Below, piece by piece: positions 41,858 to 50,282 of a stretch of 64,000 nt of DNA (position 1 is the stretch's first letter; each line of letters begins with the position of its first letter). The translations under genes were made by a program, and so were the position numbers. The stretch is from Paracoccus halophilus. Its GTDB lineage: Bacteria > Pseudomonadota > Alphaproteobacteria > Rhodobacterales > Rhodobacteraceae. The notes under the pieces were generated by a model. It was not told the origin of the DNA and ran no database searches. It saw only the letters and a program-made list of their open reading frames with translations. The stretch lies in assembly GCF_000763905.1 (NCBI RefSeq), contig NZ_JRKN01000012.1:1-64000 (forward strand). The letters are read 5' to 3'.

Positions 41858-44644
41858 TCAGCCGAACAGGTATTTTGCGACAGTGACGCCACCGACCGCC
41901 ATCAGCGACAGCGCGACAAGCAGCAGCAGCCATCGCAGGATCTGCGGCAGGCTCGCCCGACCGCGCAGCCAGCGCCCGAGCACATAAAGCAGGAACCAGA
42001 TGCCGGCGCACACCCCGATCATCGCCCAGCCGGCTTTTGCCAGCGCCGGAACGGTGGGCCCTGACAACAGCACCAGCACGATCCCCATGAACAGCACCAG
42101 AAAAATGATGCGCTCGGCCAGAAGCCTCATATAGCTGCCCGGCATGGCGAACCGCATGAGGCGCGACAGCAGCACGCCCCCGGCGCGCAGCGCGCCCGCC
42201 ATGCGCGGTGTCACGAAACCCAGCAGGCCCTTGTCCGGCAGGTCATAGATCATCCGCGACAGGATCGTCATGCCGCGGCTGCTCCAGCCGGCGATATCCT
42301 CGGCCCCCGGCCAGGGGGGCTGGACCTTGGTGTAAAGCGCGCGAAAGCGGGGCAGGTCCAGATCGGCCGGCTCCTTGATCCGCAGCGCGCCGGCGGCCAG
42401 GGTCTCTATCGAATCGCCGCCGATCGTCGCGTCCTTCAGCTTGGCCTTGACCAGCGCCAGCCGGCGGGCGCTGCCAAGTTCGGGTCCGAATTCCTCGCGC
42501 AGGATCGCGTCCTGCAGCCGGTCGCTCCATCGCTCGCGCTCGTCCTTGGTGCGGTCCGGCATCAGCGCCGCCACGATGCGTTCGGCCCCGTCAAGACGCC
42601 CCCAAAGGATGTCATGTTCGCGCCAGTCGCGATTGAGAAAGCCGCCAAAGGCGCCGACCTTGATCCCGGCCAGCTTCTCGGGGCTGGGGTTCAGACTGCT
42701 GTCGACCGGGCTGATGCGAAAGATCTGCACCTCGGAATGTTCCTGGGCCTCGGACCCTTCGAGAAAGGGATAGGTGGTGACGTCATGCCAGTGAAACCCG
42801 TCATAGGTTTTGGCCAGATCGGACAATCCGGGCTGGGCAAGGGCGGCCCGGATATCGGCGCTGCTCTTGTCAAAGGCGGCGCGCATGCCCGCGCCCAGAC
42901 GGTCAAGCGCCTTGTCCACCAGCGGCTTGATACCCTTTTGCTTGTAGACTTCCTTGGCTTTCTCGTAACGCGCGGCCAATGTCGGCAATTGCATGGCCGC
43001 GCCATAATTGGCCGAGATCGCTTTGGTCAATGTTTCGATCTCGGCCGGGCTCAGCAGCCTGGCCGCATCCGCCTTGAGCGGCCAGGCCCATCGGCGCATC
43101 GCGGCCAGTTCGTGCTCGACCAGCCGCCGCAGGTCGCGCAGCGCGATGACCGATTCCGGCGGCTGCGGCGCCTTCGGGTCGGGTTCAAGCCTTGCGTCGA
43201 TCGCGGCGCGCAGATCGTTCAGACGCCGCAGCCGGAAACCGATATCGAAATTCGACAGGAACACGCTTTCGGGTTGCCGGCCCGGCTGGTGATAGGGCTG
43301 GAAATGGTCTTCCCGCCATGCCCGCAGGATCTGGCGCAGATAGATCGCCTGGTCGGAATCGTGCCGGTATCCGGCCATCCGGGCGACGATGCCGGTCAGG
43401 CTGTCGGTCGTGTCATAGACCCGAAGATGGTGATAGAGCGCATAGCCGTTGCCATAACCGCTCCCGTCAGGCGACATCATGTCAGCCAGATCCAGCAGCA
43501 TCAGGTTGTCCGGCTTGTCGGGTTCTTGTATCCGATGGCCGCGCTTGTCTGCCTGTTCCCGGTCGACTTTCCAGCGCTCCTGCAGCGCGCCCAGACGTTG
43601 CAGCCGCCGGTTCATGGCGGTGATGGCGTTGATATCCTGGCGGATGACCTCGGTCCGCGGCAGGGTCATGGCGGCAAGCATGGCGTTTTGCAGGAAATCC
43701 ACCTCGGGCGGTTCGCTGTCCTTTGCCTTGTCGTCCGGCTTTGCCTTGGGAAACGGGTCGATGAAGATCAGCTTGCGCTCGCCCGGCAGGGTGGTCGGGC
43801 GGAACGGGATCATCTCGATCGCATGGCTGAAGGGCCGGTTGTCCAGATAGCCACCATCGGCGAACAGCCGCTTCTCATGCGATCCGCCATTGCCGAAGAA
43901 CTCGCTATATTCCGCTTTCCGCCGGGCGCGCGGCATGTCCGAGAAGCGCATCGGCGGAAAGGCCACCGGAAAGGACGAGGTGCAGCGCGCGGCAAAGGCC
44001 AGCATGCCGTCATATTCCGCGGTGAACTGGTTCAGTCCGGGCCGCGCGCGATCATAGGCGAAATGAAACACCGTCTTGTGGATATTCTCTTTCAGCTCGG
44101 CGCCGGTCAGATGGATCGGCGCGGATTGCCCGTGCAGGTCGGTCGCGGTCACGAACAGGTCCAGGGTTTCTGTCAGCGCCCTGCCGTCGCCGGTAATTGC
44201 CGAAAGCGTATCGAACAGCACCTCGTACATATGGCCGCCATCCAGCAGCGATTCGGTGCGGCTCAGGCCCGAGACCTGCATGGCGCGGTCGTTCAGCAGC
44301 CGGCCGATATGGGCCTTGTCGGTCCATGCCTCGCGCAGCACCTTCATGTCGCGGCTGCCAATGGCCAGCGCCTTGGCCAGTGCCACGCCATTGATCCCGC
44401 CCGCCGAGGTGCCCGAGATGATGTCGATCACGAAACGCTTGCGGCCGCCGCGCGCGCCCGCCAGTTCGTGCGAAAGTTCGCGGTATATCTTTTCGGTGGA
44501 CTGCAGTTCCTCATCCGGCAGATCCGAACTGCCGCGCACCATGCTCAGCAATTCCTGCGCGATGCCGTTCATGTAGATGGCAAGCGAGACGCCGCCATAC
44601 AGGACAACGGCGAATCTGACCTCGCCCGTGGCCTCTTCGACCAT
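41858..44644 (-). CDS. Large patatin-like phospholipase with C-terminal membrane helices
   Basis: A protein of 928 residues. The patatin core is complete: oxyanion loop GGVSLAIYMNG (17-27), nucleophile elbow G-T-S80-A-G and the catalytic aspartate D263 in ADGGYLDNR. A long middle region of unknown fold (about 300-780, resembling DUF3376-type proteins) follows. Near the C-terminus there are two or three hydrophobic helices ('IIFLVLFMGIVLVLLS', 'AMIGVCAGIWFLLYVLG', 'LLLLVALSLMAVGGV'). It probably hydrolyses acyl lipids at the inner membrane. No partner gene is obvious, so a defence role cannot be supported. Confidence 0.82.
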   Translation of the reverse strand: MVEEATGEVRFAVVLYGGVSLAIYMNGIAQELLSMVRGSSDLPDEELQSTEKIYRELSHELAGARGGRKRFVIDIISGTSAGGINGVALAKALAIGSRDMKVLREAWTDKAHIGRLLNDRAMQVSGLSRTESLLDGGHMYEVLFDTLSAITGDGRALTETLDLFVTATDLHGQSAPIHLTGAELKENIHKTVFHFAYDRARPGLNQFTAEYDGMLAFAARCTSSFPVAFPPMRFSDMPRARRKAEYSEFFGNGGSHEKRLFADGGYLDNRPFSHAIEMIPFRPTTLPGERKLIFIDPFPKAKPDDKAKDSEPPEVDFLQNAMLAAMTLPRTEVIRQDINAITAMNRRLQRLGALQERWKVDREQADKRGHRIQEPDKPDNLMLLDLADMMSPDGSGYGNGYALYHHLRVYDTTDSLTGIVARMAGYRHDSDQAIYLRQILRAWREDHFQPYHQPGRQPESVFLSNFDIGFRLRRLNDLRAAIDARLEPDPKAPQPPESVIALRDLRRLVEHELAAMRRWAWPLKADAARLLSPAEIETLTKAISANYGAAMQLPTLAARYEKAKEVYKQKGIKPLVDKALDRLGAGMRAAFDKSSADIRAALAQPGLSDLAKTYDGFHWHDVTTYPFLEGSEAQEHSEVQIFRISPVDSSLNPSPEKLAGIKVGAFGGFLNRDWREHDILWGRLDGAERIVAALMPDRTKDERERWSDRLQDAILREEFGPELGSARRLALVKAKLKDATIGGDSIETLAAGALRIKEPADLDLPRFRALYTKVQPPWPGAEDIAGWSSRGMTILSRMIYDLPDKGLLGFVTPRMAGALRAGGVLLSRLMRFAMPGSYMRLLAERIIFLVLFMGIVLVLLSGPTVPALAKAGWAMIGVCAGIWFLLYVLGRWLRGRASLPQILRWLLLLVALSLMAVGGVTVAKYLFG

Positions 44645-45045
44645 GATTCCCCTCCCATAATGGTTCAGGAGGCCTCGGTCGGCAGTTCCGAAAAGCCCTA
44701 AACTATGCCCGCCATGATGCCAGAAACCGCGCCGCCTGTCTTGGGTTTTCCCGGCTCAGCCGATATGGCGATCAGCGATATCAAGGGCCTGAAAGACATC
44801 ATATGCCGCGATCACGGCGGCGCGCTGCGCCTCATGCGCGGCGATGAAGGCCGCGCCCGACAGGGTTTCGTCGGGATATTCGGTGATCAGGGTCAGCGGC
44901 GTGGCGGCGCGCCGCTCCTCGCTTATCCGGCAGGCGAAACCGCCGCGCGCCTCTGGTCGCCGGATTGCCTGCCGGCGTCCTGCATCCGCCCTCGCTGATC
45001 ATGGCGCAAGGATTGCCGCAGCCGCGCGGCCAGTCAACGGTCCGG
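44645..45045. other. Intergenic stretch with one coding remnant
   Basis: 400 bases between the patatin gene and the alcohol dehydrogenase gene. Apart from the remnant at 44756-44998 I see no gene, RNA or strong repeat. Confidence 0.5.
44756..44998 (-). pseudogene. Orphan coding remnant without a start codon
   Basis: A minus-strand frame of 80 codons ends at TGA 44756-44758 and contains protein-like sequence ('GGFACRISEERRAATPLTLI', 'TEYPDETLSGAAFIAAHEAQ', 'RAAVIAAYDVFQALDIADRH'). It opens after a TGA with no ATG, GTG or TTG in the first half. The adjacent frame has ATG at 45002 (MISEGGCRTPAGN). A frameshift joining the two would give a small protein of about 80 residues. Family unknown; it may be a broken gene. 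Confidence 0.4.
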
Positions 45046-46191
45046 TCAGCCCGGGCTGGCGGCCTCCAGCACTTCGCAAAGCAGCGCCGCATCGGGCAGG
45101 AAGGGATTGCCCTTCATCGAGGAACTGCCCAGCGACGCCTCGGCCACGGCGGCAAAGCGTCCGGGCGCCAGCCCCTGCGCCCCGAGCCCCGGCAGTCCGG
45201 CATCCCGCGCCCAGCGGGCAAGGGCCTGTGGTGCCTCGGATTCGGCGCAATCGAGGGCAAGGGCGATCTCGCGGCAGACCTCATGCGCGCGGGCCGGATC
45301 GGGGGCATGGTCGCGATTCATCCGCAGGACCGGGCCCAGCAGCGCGCCGCAGATCGCGCCATGCGCGGCGGGCGTGACACCGCCGATCACCCCCGCGAGG
45401 CCATGCACCGCGCCCAGCCCGCCATTGGCCAGCGCCATGCCGCCGCACAGGCTGACCCAGGCCATGCAGTCGCGGGCGGCGGCATCCTCGGCCTGCATCA
45501 GCCGCATCAGCGCGCGCAGGCCGGGGCCGATCGCCGGCCGCACCAGCGCATCGGTAAAGGGCGTGGCCTTGCAGGACAGATAGGGCTCGATCACCTGCGC
45601 CAGCGCATCCAGCCCCGAGGCCAGCGTGACGCCGCGCGGGCAGCCATCGGTCAGCGCCGGATCGACGATCGCCAGACGCGGCAGCATCCGCGGATCGCGG
45701 ATCGAGGCCTTGCGGCCATGATCTGGCAGGCCGATCACCGCGTTGCGCGTGGCCTCGGCCCCGGTGCCCGCCGTCGTCGGCAGGGCGATAAAGGGCAGGG
45801 GCGCGGCCGTCAGCGGCAGGCCACGGCCGACCACCTCAAGATGATCCATGATGCCCCCGGGCGCCGGGATCAGCGCCGCCAGCGCCTTGCCCATGTCGAG
45901 CGCCGCGCCACCGCCCAGGGCCAGCACCCATTGCGCATCGCTGTCCCGCAGATCCGCAAGCGCCGCCTCCAGCATGGGCAGGGTCGGCTCGGCCCCGCAG
46001 GCCACCATGCGCAGCCGCGCGCCGCCGTCGCGCAGCGCCCGGGCCAGCCATTCCGCCCGCGCGCCATCCGCGCCATGGACCAGCACCCCGCGCGCACCAT
46101 GGGCCAGCGCCTCGGCCGGGGCCCGCGCCGCCTGGTTCCGGCCGAAAACCACGCATCCCGGCAAGGCGAACTGAAAGGGCGGAACGGTCAT
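45046..46191 (-). CDS. Iron-containing alcohol dehydrogenase family protein (maleylacetate reductase-like)
   Basis: A protein of 381 residues, group III alcohol dehydrogenase fold. NAD(P) binding is indicated by 'LALGGGAALDMGKALAALI' and 'ALPTTAGTGAEATRNAVI'. Of the usual metal ligands, Asp (GLDALAQVIEPY) and two histidines (VHGLAGV and AAHGAICGALL) are present, but the His of 'DALTHAIE' is Gln here. The Gln form occurs in some relatives that may not need iron. GGAGAAA precedes ATG 46191. It is divergent from a GlpR-type repressor, suggesting a polyol or glycerol-like substrate, but this is unproven. Confidence 0.82.
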   Translation of the reverse strand: MTVPPFQFALPGCVVFGRNQAARAPAEALAHGARGVLVHGADGARAEWLARALRDGGARLRMVACGAEPTLPMLEAALADLRDSDAQWVLALGGGAALDMGKALAALIPAPGGIMDHLEVVGRGLPLTAAPLPFIALPTTAGTGAEATRNAVIGLPDHGRKASIRDPRMLPRLAIVDPALTDGCPRGVTLASGLDALAQVIEPYLSCKATPFTDALVRPAIGPGLRALMRLMQAEDAAARDCMAWVSLCGGMALANGGLGAVHGLAGVIGGVTPAAHGAICGALLGPVLRMNRDHAPDPARAHEVCREIALALDCAESEAPQALARWARDAGLPGLGAQGLAPGRFAAVAEASLGSSSMKGNPFLPDAALLCEVLEAASPG

Positions 46192-46261
46192 CTGATCTTT
46201 CTCCGGTGCTGCACCGGCGGCAGGCTGCACCGCCGATCCGATCCGGTCAAGAAACTTTCGC

Positions 46262-46296
46262 TTGACGGCCAATTCGCAAAAATACGAATATATACG
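46262..46296. promoter_or_regulatory. Promoter and operator between the dehydrogenase and the DeoR regulator
   Basis: ATTCG (46272-46276), eight bases, CGAAT (46285-46289) form a perfect palindrome of the TTCG/CGAA type used by GlpR/DeoR repressors. A TTGACG -35 hexamer (46262-46267) precedes it, and TATATA/TATACG lies after it (46289-46296). The dyad thus covers the promoter spacer, as expected for autorepression. Confidence 0.55.
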
Positions 46297-46360
46297 CACA
46301 GACAGGAAAGCGCCCCGGCCTTTCCGTTTCCCGCGACGCCCGCCCGGCAAGGAGCATGTC

Positions 46361-47158
46361 TTGGCCCTCAGCATCCGCCAGAACGAGATCCTCGAACTCG
46401 CGCGCGGGGACGGCCGGGTCCTGGTCGAGGATCTGGCGCAGCGATTCGATGTCACGCTGCAGACCATCCGCCGCGATCTGGGCGAAATGGCCGAGGCCGG
46501 CCTGCTCGAGCGTGTGCATGGCGGCGCGGTGCCGCGCGCCGGCACGGTCAATCTGGGATATGAGGCGCGCCGGCGCATGAATGCCGATGCCAAGACGGCG
46601 ATCGGCGCCGCCTGCGCCGCCATGATCCCCGACAATTGCAGCCTGATCCTGAACCTTGGCACCTCGACCGAGGCCGTCGCCCAGGCGCTGATCCGGCATT
46701 CGAACATCACCGTGGCCACCAACAACATGAACGTGGCCAATATCCTGCTGGCCAATCCGGGCTGCGAAATCATGGTGGCGGGCGGCGCGCTGCGGCGCTC
46801 GGATGGCGGGCTGGTGGGGGAACTGACCACCCAGTTCTTTGAACAGTTCAAGGTGGATTACGCGGTGATCGGCACCTCGGCGCTGGATCATGACGGCGAT
46901 CTGCTGGATTTCGACCTGGCCGAGGTGCGCGTCAGCCGCACGATCCTGCGCCAGTCGCGCCGCGCCTTTCTGGTCGCGGATCATTCCAAGCTGGGCCGCC
47001 CGGCCCCCGCCCGCATCGCCAGCCTGTCCGAGATCGACACGGTCTTTACCGACCGGCCGCTGCCCGCCGACCTGTCGCGGCGCTGCGCCGAATGGGGCAC
47101 GCAGGTCCGGATATGCCCGCCCGGCGAGGACGCCCCGGAAATGGCGCAGCCTGCCTGA
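46361..47158 (+). CDS. DeoR family regulator, GlpR-like
   Basis: A protein of 265 residues. The winged helix is 'VLVEDLAQRFDVTLQTIRRD' (about residues 20-39) followed by 'LLERVHGGAVPRAGTVNLGY'. The sugar-phosphate-binding domain follows, with 'LILNLGTSTEAVAQAL' and 'YAVIGTSALDHDGDLLDFD'. There is no suitable ATG: the start is taken as TTG 46361 because AAGGAG lies exactly six bases before it and the family N-terminus begins there. It is divergent from the dehydrogenase and probably represses both. Confidence 0.87.
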   Translation: MALSIRQNEILELARGDGRVLVEDLAQRFDVTLQTIRRDLGEMAEAGLLERVHGGAVPRAGTVNLGYEARRRMNADAKTAIGAACAAMIPDNCSLILNLGTSTEAVAQALIRHSNITVATNNMNVANILLANPGCEIMVAGGALRRSDGGLVGELTTQFFEQFKVDYAVIGTSALDHDGDLLDFDLAEVRVSRTILRQSRRAFLVADHSKLGRPAPARIASLSEIDTVFTDRPLPADLSRRCAEWGTQVRICPPGEDAPEMAQPA

Positions 47159-47233
47159 TCGACAGCCCCGCCCGGCGCATGTATCGTCGCGCCAGACGCC
47201 CGTCCCGGGCCGATCACCAGACGGAGACAGCGC

Positions 47234-47782
47234 ATGACCACCATCCTTGGCCTGTCGGGCAGCCTTCGCCGCGCCTCGTTCAATAGCGGGCTTCTGCGCG
47301 CGGCGGCCGAACTGGCGCCCGAGGGCACGACGATCCTGCCCGGCTCGATCCGCGAGGTGCCGCTTTACGACGCCGATCTCGAGGCCGCCGATGGCCTGCC
47401 GCAGGCGGTGCAAAAGCTGCAGGAGCAGCTTCGCGACGCGGACGGGCTGCTGCTGGTCACGCCGGAATACAATAACGGCGTGCCCGGCGTGTTCAAGAAC
47501 GCGATCGACTGGATGTCGCGCGGCGACGGGCTGGACCATTTCAAGGACAAGCCGGTGGCCGTCATCGGCGCCTCGCCCGGCGGGTTCGGCACGATCCTGT
47601 CGCAGGATCACTGGCTGCCGGTGCTGCGCACCTTGCGCATGAGGCCATGGTTTCAGGGCCGGCTGATGGTGTCGCGCGCGGGCACGCTGTTCGACGATCA
47701 GGGCAACCTGACCGATGCCGCCACGCGCGAGCATCTGGCCGAATTCGTCGCCGGTTTCGCGGCTGCGCTGCAACGCGGCTAG
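47234..47782 (+). CDS. NADPH-dependent FMN reductase (chromate/quinone reductase type)
   Basis: A protein of 182 residues with a flavodoxin-like fold. The FMN phosphate loop is 'LGLSGSLRRASFNSGLLRA', and 'LLLVTPEYNNGVPGVFKNAI' plus 'DWMSRG' is the family signature. Such enzymes reduce quinones or chromate with NAD(P)H in the cytoplasm. GGAGACAGCGC precedes the start. It lies just ahead of a pirin gene, and both are often linked to quinone or redox stress. Confidence 0.92.
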   Translation: MTTILGLSGSLRRASFNSGLLRAAAELAPEGTTILPGSIREVPLYDADLEAADGLPQAVQKLQEQLRDADGLLLVTPEYNNGVPGVFKNAIDWMSRGDGLDHFKDKPVAVIGASPGGFGTILSQDHWLPVLRTLRMRPWFQGRLMVSRAGTLFDDQGNLTDAATREHLAEFVAGFAAALQRG

Positions 47783-47875
47783 GCGCGAACGCCGCTTTCG
47801 CCGGGGTCGAACGGGCCGCGCATTGCCGGAATCATCCGGCCCGCCTACTCTTTGCCCATCAGCAAGGAGAGAGCG

Positions 47876-48808
47876 ATGAGCTGGAACCCCGCCCTGACCC
47901 CCGGTTGCCCCGACGAGATCGGCGTCGATGCCATCGAGACCCTGATCATTCCCCGCGCCCGCGACCTTGGCGGTTTCGAGGTCAAGCGCGCCCTGCCGGC
48001 GCCCAAACGGCAGATGGTCGGGCCCTTCATCTTCTTCGATCAGGCCGGCCCGGCCGAGTTCCTGACCGGACAGGGCGTCGATGTGCGCCCGCATCCCCAT
48101 ATCGGGCTGGGCACGGTGACCTATCTCTATCGCGGCGATTTTCACCACCGCGACAGCATCGGCTCGGATCAGGTGATCCTGCCCGGCGCGCTGAACTGGA
48201 TGGTCGCGGGCAAGGGCGTCACCCATTCCGAGCGCACCTCGGATCAGGGGCGGCAGGGGCCGCACAGCCTTTACGGCATCCAGACCTGGATCGCCCTGCC
48301 CGAGGATCGCGAGGACATGGACCCGATCTTCGAACATCACGGTCAGGAGGCCCTGCCCCGGATCGGGGCCGAGGGCGTGGACGCCCGCCTGATCCTGGGC
48401 AATGCCTATGGCGAACGCGCCCCGGCGACGCTTTATTCCGAGACCTTTTATCTGGATGTCACGCTGGCCGCCGGGGCGCGTTTCCCGCTGCCCGACGATC
48501 ACGAGGATCGCGGCCTTTACATCACCGAGGGCTCGGTCCTGATTGCCGGGCAGAAGTTCCATGCCGGGCAGATGATGGTATTCCGCCCCGGCGACGCGAT
48601 CACCGTCGCCGCCGGCGAGCGCGGCGCGCGTCTGATGGCGCTTGGTGGCGCGACGCTGAACGGGCCGCGCCATGTCTGGTGGAATTTCGTCGCCTCGTCC
48701 CGCGAACGGATCGAACATGCCAAGCAGGAATGGCGCGCGGCGAATTGGGGCCGGGGCCTGTTCGACCTGCCCCGGGACGACCGGGACGAGTTCATTCCGC
48801 TGCCGTGA
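47876..48808 (+). CDS. Pirin family protein
   Basis: A protein of 310 residues with two cupin domains. The metal-binding motif 'VRPHPHIGLGTVTYLYRGDF' and 'HRDSIGSDQVILPGALNWM' with 'VTHSER' is the pirin signature. Bacterial pirins can act as quercetin dioxygenases or redox modulators; no specific role can be set here. AAGGAGAG precedes ATG 47876. It is downstream of the FMN reductase by 93 bases. Confidence 0.92.
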   Translation: MSWNPALTPGCPDEIGVDAIETLIIPRARDLGGFEVKRALPAPKRQMVGPFIFFDQAGPAEFLTGQGVDVRPHPHIGLGTVTYLYRGDFHHRDSIGSDQVILPGALNWMVAGKGVTHSERTSDQGRQGPHSLYGIQTWIALPEDREDMDPIFEHHGQEALPRIGAEGVDARLILGNAYGERAPATLYSETFYLDVTLAAGARFPLPDDHEDRGLYITEGSVLIAGQKFHAGQMMVFRPGDAITVAAGERGARLMALGGATLNGPRHVWWNFVASSRERIEHAKQEWRAANWGRGLFDLPRDDRDEFIPLP

Positions 48809-48899
48809 TCCCGGGCGCTGCGCGACAGGCGGCACGGGTCGCAAAGCCTGTCTGCGGCCGGATCGTCCCGCGTGGTGGCAGGTCGCTATGCGGTGGCCA

Positions 48900-49331
48900 T
48901 CAGATGATGCCGTGCTGCCTCAGCAGCGCCTGCTCATCGCCTGACACCCAGCCGAAAACCTTTGCAGCGCCATCCCGGACCTGCACGAGATAGTGGACCT
49001 CGAAACCTATCGCTGTCTCGGGCAGGTTGTCCCGCGCATAGATCGCGATCCAGGAAACATGGGCGACGCAATGACGATCGTCTATCGGCGAAAGGCGCAG
49101 CCCCTGCATCCGCATCTCCCGGGTGCCGATTTCCCGATAATGCGCATAGCCCTGGACCATCGCCTGAACCAGTGTCCCGTCATTCTTTCCGGCCATGACC
49201 CCGGCCGGCGACGCCGCGATGAATTCGGACGCATATAGCTCTGCGACCTCTTTCTCGTCGAAGTCGCCCGCCAGAGAACGCCTGAAGAAGTCCTGATAGC
49301 GCGCGAAGAGATCCCGAACGGCTTCATCCAT
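48900..49331 (-). CDS. SnoaL/NTF2-like small protein
   Basis: A protein of 143 residues with an alpha+beta-barrel pattern typical of SnoaL-like or DUF4440-like proteins: an N-terminal helix pair ('LFARYQDFFRRSLAGDFDEK'), then strands such as 'HCVAHVSWIAIYARD'. No catalytic residues can be assigned. GGAG lies six bases before ATG 49331. It may bind a small ligand; function unknown. It follows the two glycosyltransferase genes on the same strand, 93 bases after the first. Confidence 0.65.
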   Translation of the reverse strand: MDEAVRDLFARYQDFFRRSLAGDFDEKEVAELYASEFIAASPAGVMAGKNDGTLVQAMVQGYAHYREIGTREMRMQGLRLSPIDDRHCVAHVSWIAIYARDNLPETAIGFEVHYLVQVRDGAAKVFGWVSGDEQALLRQHGII

Positions 49332-49424
49332 GACTCGCTCCGGAACGGAAATGTTTCGGAAACCTGGCACGCATCGCGGCCCGGAGCAATGACCCGGACG
49401 GGCCCGGATCCGCCCCCCCATCCC

Positions 49425-50216
49425 TCACAGATAGCCGGCCGCCCGGGCTTTTGCCACATGCTGGCCCGGAAACGATTCCCCGGGGATTTCGCCGCCGAAA
49501 TCACGAAGCAGCATCTTCTGCACATTCGATGCGCTCAGGTGCACCCCGTATGTCCCGGCGCCGAAATCGTCATCGCTCAGGGCGCCGGGCCGCACGAATT
49601 TCTCGCATTCCTGCGGCGCGACCGGGTAAAATGTCTCTGCGGGCAGGGCGTATTTCATCTCGTCATGGCGGCGCAGATAGGCCGAGAGCGCGCGCGGCCC
49701 CGTGCTGCCCCAGGGCCATTCCTCGATGGGAACGCCCCGGCCCAGCGTCTTGATGCGGTATTTCAGCCGCCGCAGGCCGGTGATATGCGGCGCGATGCCC
49801 CGCATCCCGGGCCGGAACCGCAACAGCTCGGCCAGCGCCGGCGAATTGCGCGGCATGCGCAGGACGGCGCAGTTCACCCGCTCGGGGTTTTCATGCGCAT
49901 AGATCCGGTCGCCCGGAAAATCAAAGGGCCGCAAGGCGATAATGTCCAGATCCACCCAGACGCTTTCGGTCCGCTCCATCAGCGCATAGCGAAAGAAATT
50001 GGAATGCAGCGAAGGGCTGCCCTCGCGGCTGTAGATGGCCACCTGCTTCGCAGGCAGGATCTCGTTGGCATCCCGCCCCTCGACCCCGGCCGGCAATCCG
50101 GCCAGCCTGTCATAGCTGTAAACCGTCAGACGATGACCGTGCCGCAGGAACGACGCGATGCTGGCATATTCGATGGGGCCAAGATGACCGACCCAAAGTG
50201 TCGCTAGATCGCGCAT
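49425..50216 (-). CDS. Glycosyltransferase with DXD motif (capsule/alpha-1,4-galactosyl type)
   Basis: A protein of 263 residues. A DXD nucleotide-sugar motif is seen at D89-L-D91 in 'TESVWVDLDIIALRPF', preceded by 'LHSNFFRYALM', typical of Gly_transf_sug proteins. 'TGPRALSAYLRRH' and 'VHLSASN' near the C-terminus match the same group. It probably adds a sugar to a surface polysaccharide or lipopolysaccharide. It lies 66 bases after the GT8 gene. Confidence 0.8.
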   Translation of the reverse strand: MRDLATLWVGHLGPIEYASIASFLRHGHRLTVYSYDRLAGLPAGVEGRDANEILPAKQVAIYSREGSPSLHSNFFRYALMERTESVWVDLDIIALRPFDFPGDRIYAHENPERVNCAVLRMPRNSPALAELLRFRPGMRGIAPHITGLRRLKYRIKTLGRGVPIEEWPWGSTGPRALSAYLRRHDEMKYALPAETFYPVAPQECEKFVRPGALSDDDFGAGTYGVHLSASNVQKMLLRDFGGEIPGESFPGQHVAKARAAGYL

Positions 50217-50282
50217 GGGAAACCTCCGGGGATGCGGGACGCCGGCGCGCGGCGCGGGCCGGGAAAACGGGGCGACGGGTTC

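Noticed and set aside
41858..44644. Patatin gene as part of an anti-phage CBASS-like operon
   Set aside because: No cyclase, sensor or other defence gene is adjacent; the neighbours are folD and a dehydrogenase.
44705..44998. A 97-codon plus-strand frame in the gap after the patatin gene
   Set aside because: The opposite strand has the more protein-like sequence, and no ribosome site precedes the ATG.
46247..48844. An 865-codon minus-strand frame opposite the DeoR, FMN reductase and pirin genes
   Set aside because: It would overlap three recognised genes on the other strand and matches nothing.
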